Program-made: the position numbers and the translations under genes | Part shown: one piece after another, positions 8,201 to 11,019 of the stretch | How the letters are laid out: the number at the start of each line of letters is the position of its first letter | How positions within the stretch are numbered: the stretch's first letter is position 1 | The notes under the pieces: generated by a model | Databases searched by the model: none | What the model was told of the DNA's origin: nothing | Seen by the model: the letters and a program-made list of their open reading frames with translations, nothing else | From: Rhizobacter sp. | GTDB taxonomy: Bacteria > Pseudomonadota > Gammaproteobacteria > Burkholderiales > Burkholderiaceae_C | DNA length: 11,019 nucleotides | Direction of reading: 5' to 3' | NCBI GenBank assembly: GCA_025359585.1 | Contig: JANYFX010000198.1 | Span: forward strand, 1-11,019

Positions 8201-11019
8201 GACCATCAGCGATGTGGACAGTCCGGCCACCTTCGTGGCCCAGACCGGCACGGTCGGCACCTATGGCAGCTTTGCGATCAATGCCGCCGGCGCGTGGACT
8301 TACACAGCCGGCTCCGCCCACAACGAATTCGTCGCCGGCACGACTTACTCCGAAACGTTCTCGGTTGCGTCGACCGATGGCACGACCTCTACCGTCACCG
8401 TCAACATCCTCGGGACCAACGACGCTGCGGTGCTCAGCTCGGCCACCGTCAACCTGACCGAGACCGATGCGGTGCTCACCGCGAACGGCACGCTGACCAT
8501 CTCCGATGTCGACAGCCCAGCCACCTTCGTGGCCCAGACCGGCACGGTCGGCACCTACGGCAGCTTTGCGATCAACGCCGCCGGGGCGTGGACGTACACG
8601 GCGAGTTCGGCGCACAACGAGTTCGCAGCCGGCACGACCTACAGCGAAACGTTCACCGTCGCTTCGGCCGACGGCACCACCTCGACCGTCACCGTCAACA
8701 TCCTCGGCACCAACGATGCTGCGGTGCTCAGCACAGCCACGGTCAACCTGACCGAAACCAATGCCGTGCTGACAGCCGGCGGCACGCTCACCATCGCCGA
8801 CGCCGACAGCCCCGCCACCTTTGTGGCACAGACCGGTACGGCGGGCACCTACGGCAGCTTCGCCATCGACGCTGCGGGCGTGTGGACCTACACCGCCAGC
8901 TCCGCCCACAACGAATTCGTGGCCGGCACCACCTACTCGGAAACCTTCACCGTCGCCTCGGCCGACGGCACGACCTCGACCGTCACGGTCAACATCGTCG
9001 GCACCGACGACGCGCCGGTGATCTCCACCGCTACCGGCTCGGTCGTCGAGAACACATTGCCTTCGGTCAGCGGCACGCTCACCGCGACCGATGCCGACAA
9101 CGCCACGCTCGCTTTCACCGCCGCCACGATCAGCGGCGCCTACGGCTCGCTGGTGCTGGCCGCCAACGGCAGCTGGACCTACACGCTCGACGCACGCGCC
9201 GAGCCGCTGGCCGGCGGGCAGACCGTGAGCGAGCCCATCACCGTCACCCTGAGCGACGGCTCGACCACGACCGTGACCGTCAGCATCACCGGCACCAACG
9301 ATGCCGCAGTGATCACCGGCACGTCGATCGGCAGCGTCACCGAAGACGGCAACCTCGGCGCCAACGGCACACTCGTCGCCACCGATGTCGACAGCGCCAC
9401 GAGCTTCGTCGCCGCGAGCAGCGCCGGCGTGTACGGCGACTTCGTCATCACCGCCACGGGCGCCTGGACCTACGTGCTGCGCAACGCGGCCGCCAACGTG
9501 CAGGCGCTCACCAGCGCCCAGCACCCGACCGAGACCTTCGTCGTCACCACGGCCGACGGCACGGCGCAGACCGTGACCATCACCGTCAACGGCGCGAACG
9601 AAGCCCCGGTGGGCGTGATCACGCCTGCCAGCGGGCTCGAAGACGCGGCCGGCATTCCGATCACGCTGAGCGCGACCGACGTGGACGGCAGCATCGCCAG
9701 CTTCACGATCACCGCCCTGCCCGCCAACGGCGTCTTGTTGTTCGGCGGCGTGCCCGTCGTGATCGGCAGCATCATCCCGGCGAACGCTGGCAGCGCAGCC
9801 TTGAGCTTCGTGCCCAACGCCAACTGGAACGGCAACACCACGCTGTCGTTCAACGCCACCGACAACGAAGGCGGCAGCTCGCCCGCTCTCACGCAGGGCA
9901 TCACGGTGCTCGCGCAGAACGACGCGCCGGTGGCCGGGCCCGACACGGCCTCGACGGCGATCAACACGCCTCTCAACAACTTCAACGTGCTCAACACCGA
10001 CAGCGATGTCGACGGCGACACGCTGACCGTCACCGGCGCCAGCGTGAACCCCGCGCTCGGTGCCGTCAGCGTCAACCCCGATGGCACCCTGAACTTCACG
10101 CCCGCGAGCAACGTGGTCGGGGCGGTTGTCGTCAGCTACACGATCAGCGACGGCCACGGTGGCAGCGCCACCGGCACGCTCACGGTCAACGTCGGTGCCA
10201 ACAACCCGCCGACCGGCACCGATGCCACGCTCACGATCGCCGAGGATTCGAGCAAGGTCTTCGCGCCGGCCGATTTCGGCTTCGCTGACGCCGACCTGGG
10301 CCAGACGCTCGGCGCGGTGCGCATCGACACGCTGCCGGGTGCCGGCACGCTCACGCTCGGTGGCGTCGCCGTGGCGGCGGGCCAGGTCGTCAGCGCAGCG
10401 GCTCTGGCAAGCCTGGTGTTCACGCCCGCGGCCAACGCCAACGGCACGGGTTACGCGAGCTTCACGTTCAGTGTTCAGGACAGTGCCGGTGCTTTCGATG
10501 CAGCGCCCAACACGATCACATTGAACGTGACGCCGGTGCCCGATGCCGCCGTGATCGGCGGCCAGGCCAGCGGTGCGACCGTGGAAGACATAACGTTGAG
10601 CGCAAGCGGCACGCTCACCGTCACCGACCCCGATGCCGGCGAAGCTGCCTTCGTCGTGCAGACGGCGGTGGCGGGTGCGCACGGTTCGTTCAGCATCGAT
10701 GCGGCCGGCGTGTGGACCTACACCTTGAACAACGCCGACCCGGCGGTTCAGGCGCTCGGCGCCGGGCAGACCTTGCCCAGCGAGACCTTCACGGTGCACA
10801 GCATCGACGGCACGGCCCAGGTCGTCACCGTCAGCATCACCGGCACCAACGACGCTGCGCTGCTCGGCTCGGCAACCGCCAATCTGACCGAGACGAATGC
10901 GGTGCTCACTGCAGGTGGCACGCTGAGCATCAGTGATGTGGACAGTCCGGCAACGTTCGTCGCGCAGACCGGAACGGTCGGTACCTACGGCACGTTCGCG
11001 ATCAACGCCGCTGGCGTGT
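4890..11019 (+). CDS. Giant LapA-like type I secreted adhesin, retention module plus cadherin-like and VCBS repeats (3' end missing)
   Basis: The frame is open from the ATG at 4890 to the window edge: 2,043 residues with no stop. Residues 1-60 form a LapA-type retention module (DGKMHPLKIGD, then VVTGDVILTSQDG), followed by the TAAG di-alanine motif at 86-89 and an RVERISEALTP segment. Cadherin-like or Ig-like domains separated by NDAPVA linkers start near residues 256, 363, 471, 577 and 671. VCBS domains start at 788, 891, 989, 1087, 1185, 1283, 1381 and 1478, each carrying a WTY motif and most ending GTNDA. A second set of cadherin-like domains starts at 1576, 1683 and 1777, then VCBS again at 1892 and 1995. 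Recurrent D-x-D-x acidic motifs fit calcium-stabilised folds. No signal peptide is seen, as expected for type I export. The C-terminal secretion signal is beyond the window. The likely role is surface attachment and biofilm formation; the ligand is unknown. Confidence 0.92.
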   Translation, partial: MPTIQSNSGTVTGLRGTALRRGPDGKMHPLKIGDLVVTGDVILTSQDGIVQIESPADGTRTAKPAQGDEIDRVITGLNEGDSQAATAAGLNGGGDGNLQEGLRVERISEALTPDGLFQNTVTRTPVVLPDGGGRQETTTSTVPPLSAGSGSITAIEQGAQVNLGLPLPGGAGPTATVTIDRLPVIGEIHKADGSLVSGNTVLTLADLPGLVYVPPADYMPGTPVGDFSYTVVSGTAAASGTVSVGVTAVNDAPVATPVTASGLEDGNIPISLGGTDVDGRVVGVTVTSLPAGSKLLLADGVTVVSAGQTLTPSQAAGLLFKPAPDFNGSTGLSFTVTDDSGATSAPANVSVFVSPVNDAPVANPGGAGSGLEDQPVPVSLGGTDVDGSVVSVSVTALPTNGVLYLQGGVTPVVAGAALTPAQAANLVFVPAPDFNGLSPITFTVTDNLGSVSTPATAQITVAPVNDAPVANADTATLLEDTPASGNVLANDTDIDGPALTVSQFSVGGTTYSAGSTATLPGIGNLVMLADGSYTFTPAPNFNGAVPTVSYTATDGTATSTSTLSLSVTPQNDAPTANDDLASTPINAPVTIAVLANDRDVDGDPITVTGATLANPAQGTVSVNPDGTLAFTPAANFVGSVLISYTVTDPSGAVSTAHVTVNVGTNTPPTGTDATRTLAEDSSYTMQAGDFGFADADSGQTFANARIDTLPAAGSLRLDGVAVVVGQIVSAADIAAGKLVFVPAADGNGAPYASFGFSVQDSAGAFDAAPNTITLNVTPVPDAAVIGGQATGATVEDTTLTATGTLTVTDPDAGEAAFVVQTAVAGAHGSFSIDAAGVWTYTLNNADPAVQALGAGQTLPSETFTVHSIDGTAQVVTVSITGTNDAALLGSATVNLTETNAVLTTGGALSISDVDSPATFVAQTGTVGTYGTFAINAAGVWTYTASSAHNEFVGGTTYSETFSVASADGTTSSVTVNILGTNDAAVLGSATINLTETNAVLTANGSLTASDLDSPATFVAQPGTVGTYGTFAINPAGVWTYTASSAHNEFVAGTTYSETFVVASADGTTSSVTVNILGTNDAAVLSTATVNLAETNAVLTAGGSLTISDVDSPATFVAQTGTVGTYGSFAINAAGAWTYTAGSAHNEFVAGTTYSETFSVASTDGTTSTVTVNILGTNDAAVLSSATVNLTETDAVLTANGTLTISDVDSPATFVAQTGTVGTYGSFAINAAGAWTYTASSAHNEFAAGTTYSETFTVASADGTTSTVTVNILGTNDAAVLSTATVNLTETNAVLTAGGTLTIADADSPATFVAQTGTAGTYGSFAIDAAGVWTYTASSAHNEFVAGTTYSETFTVASADGTTSTVTVNIVGTDDAPVISTATGSVVENTLPSVSGTLTATDADNATLAFTAATISGAYGSLVLAANGSWTYTLDARAEPLAGGQTVSEPITVTLSDGSTTTVTVSITGTNDAAVITGTSIGSVTEDGNLGANGTLVATDVDSATSFVAASSAGVYGDFVITATGAWTYVLRNAAANVQALTSAQHPTETFVVTTADGTAQTVTITVNGANEAPVGVITPASGLEDAAGIPITLSATDVDGSIASFTITALPANGVLLFGGVPVVIGSIIPANAGSAALSFVPNANWNGNTTLSFNATDNEGGSSPALTQGITVLAQNDAPVAGPDTASTAINTPLNNFNVLNTDSDVDGDTLTVTGASVNPALGAVSVNPDGTLNFTPASNVVGAVVVSYTISDGHGGSATGTLTVNVGANNPPTGTDATLTIAEDSSKVFAPADFGFADADLGQTLGAVRIDTLPGAGTLTLGGVAVAAGQVVSAAALASLVFTPAANANGTGYASFTFSVQDSAGAFDAAPNTITLNVTPVPDAAVIGGQASGATVEDITLSASGTLTVTDPDAGEAAFVVQTAVAGAHGSFSIDAAGVWTYTLNNADPAVQALGAGQTLPSETFTVHSIDGTAQVVTVSITGTNDAALLGSATANLTETNAVLTAGGTLSISDVDSPATFVAQTGTVGTYGTFAINAAGV
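5145..5156 (+). other. Predicted LapG cleavage site (TAAG)
   Basis: The codons encode T86-A87-A88-G89. LapG-family periplasmic cysteine proteases cut LapA-type adhesins between the two alanines of such a T/A/P-A-A-G motif, about 105-110 residues into LapA. Here the motif sits slightly earlier, directly after the retention fold and before a glycine-rich linker, so it should be accessible. LapG itself is not in the window. Confidence 0.75.
5655..7250 (+). other. First cadherin-like/Ig-like domain block of the adhesin (five domains)
   Basis: Five domains of about 94-117 residues start at 5655, 5976, 6300, 6618 and 6900. The first four are joined by NDAP[VT]A linkers, and the fourth and fifth by a TPPTG linker. 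Typical cadherin-like features recur: an ED motif near each domain start, DVDG or DIDG, a F-x-P-A-x-x-F-N-G pattern and a final TVTD or TATDG strand. The fifth ends in PDAAVIGG, the junction to the VCBS block. The domains differ from one another in sequence, unlike the tandem units that follow. Confidence 0.75.
6618..7707 (+). repeat. Long internal duplication, copy 1
   Basis: A cadherin-like domain (6618), a second one (6900), a 103-residue VCBS domain (7251) and the start of a 98-residue VCBS unit (7560) recur in the same order in copy 2. Similarity is moderate in the first domain and rises sharply from about 7160. From 7251 the offset to copy 2 is a constant 3,312 bp. The bases 7609-7681 are identical to 10921-10993. 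Confidence 0.85.
7251..9614 (+). other. First VCBS domain block of the adhesin (eight domains)
   Basis: Eight VCBS domains occur in order: one of 103 residues (7251-7559), five near-identical 98-residue units (7560-9029) and two diverged copies (9030-9320 and 9321-9614). Each has an acidic D-x-D motif near residue 25, a YG or HG turn, a WTY motif in mid-domain and a DGT...VTV[NS]I strand. All except the last end in GT[ND]DA; the last ends in GANEAPVG, leading back to cadherin-like domains. Confidence 0.85.
7560..9029 (+). repeat. Five tandem 294-bp VCBS repeat units
   Basis: Units start at 7560, 7854, 8148, 8442 and 8736, each exactly 294 bp (98 codons) and in frame. All begin AT[VI]NL[TA]ET[ND]AVLT and contain ASSAHNEF or a one-residue variant. 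Units 3 and 4 differ at about 8 of 98 residues. The following copy (9030-9320) has lost 3 bp and most of this identity. A sixth close copy begins at 10872 and runs off the window. Units of this kind often vary in number between strains by recombination. Confidence 0.92.
9615..10562 (+). other. Second cadherin-like domain block of the adhesin (three domains)
   Basis: Domains start at 9615, 9936 and 10218. The first (SGLEDAAGIPITLSATDVDG) most resembles the domains at 5655 and 5976. The other two are the partners of those at 6618 and 6900. No counterpart of the 6300 domain is present, so the second block is not a complete copy of the first. Confidence 0.75.
9936..11019 (+). repeat. Long internal duplication, copy 2 (continues past the window)
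   Basis: Domains start at 9936, 10218, 10563 and 10872 and match copy 1 in order. The 10218 domain is 6 bp shorter than its partner, which shifts the offset from 3,318 to 3,312 bp. The last 25 bases of the window match 7683-7707 exactly. By analogy, another run of 294-bp units probably follows outside the window. Confidence 0.85.
10563..11019 (+). other. Second VCBS domain block of the adhesin (incomplete)
   Basis: A 103-residue VCBS domain (10563-10871) is followed by the first 49 codons of a 98-residue unit (10872 on). Both are close copies of 7251-7707. The block is cut by the window edge. Confidence 0.8.

Noticed and set aside
7560..9029. Evenly spaced repeats considered as a CRISPR array.
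   Set aside because: The repeat is 294 bp, lacks unique spacers and encodes a continuous protein domain.
8294..10288. A 664-codon plus-strand open frame in another phase of the adhesin.
   Set aside because: The translation is almost entirely Arg/His/Asp/Gln in repeated patterns, a frame-shifted reading of the adhesin repeats.
5826..10799. A 1,657-codon open frame on the minus strand, opposite the adhesin.
   Set aside because: Its codons are exact reverse complements of the adhesin codons, so it stays open simply because the adhesin avoids TTA, CTA and TCA; it ends at a TCA serine codon (5826-5828). The translation is low-complexity and Gly/Arg/Asp-rich, echoing the repeats.

Overview
The window is uniformly GC-rich, with codons ending mostly in G or C. 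Gene content and protein style suggest a betaproteobacterium, probably Burkholderiales. That placement is inferred from composition and family resemblance, not from a marker gene.

Layout. Positions 1-210 (minus) hold the 5' end of a fumarylacetoacetate-hydrolase-family gene. Across a 111-bp divergent gap lies a complete plus-strand zinc-ribbon NUDIX hydrolase gene (322-867). The rest reads left to right as one surface-adhesion locus: a LapB/LssB-type type I secretion ABC transporter (892-3126), a HlyD/LapC-type membrane fusion protein overlapping it by an ATGA junction (3123-4625), a 264-bp intergenic region, and the first 2,043 codons of a giant repetitive adhesin (4890 to the window end, still open).

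How the genes work together. The adhesin N-terminus is a LapA-type retention module with a TAAG di-alanine motif, the kind of site cut by the periplasmic protease LapG. The ABC transporter and fusion protein would export the adhesin through a TolC-like outer-membrane channel that is not in the window. The retention module would hold the adhesin in that channel until LapG, controlled by the c-di-GMP receptor LapD, releases it. LapD, LapG, the TolC partner and the adhesin C-terminus with its secretion signal all lie outside the window, so this scheme is inferred from known Lap systems.

The adhesin body is nested repeats: cadherin-like domains, then VCBS domains including five near-identical 294-bp tandem units, then a second copy of the cadherin-like/VCBS order displaced by about 3.3 kb. 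The second copy is in places nearly identical at nucleotide level.

The least expected signal is regulatory. Two sequences resembling flagellar sigma-28 (FliA) promoters, both TCAA-N15-GCCGATA, sit just before the transporter gene and in the gap before the adhesin gene.
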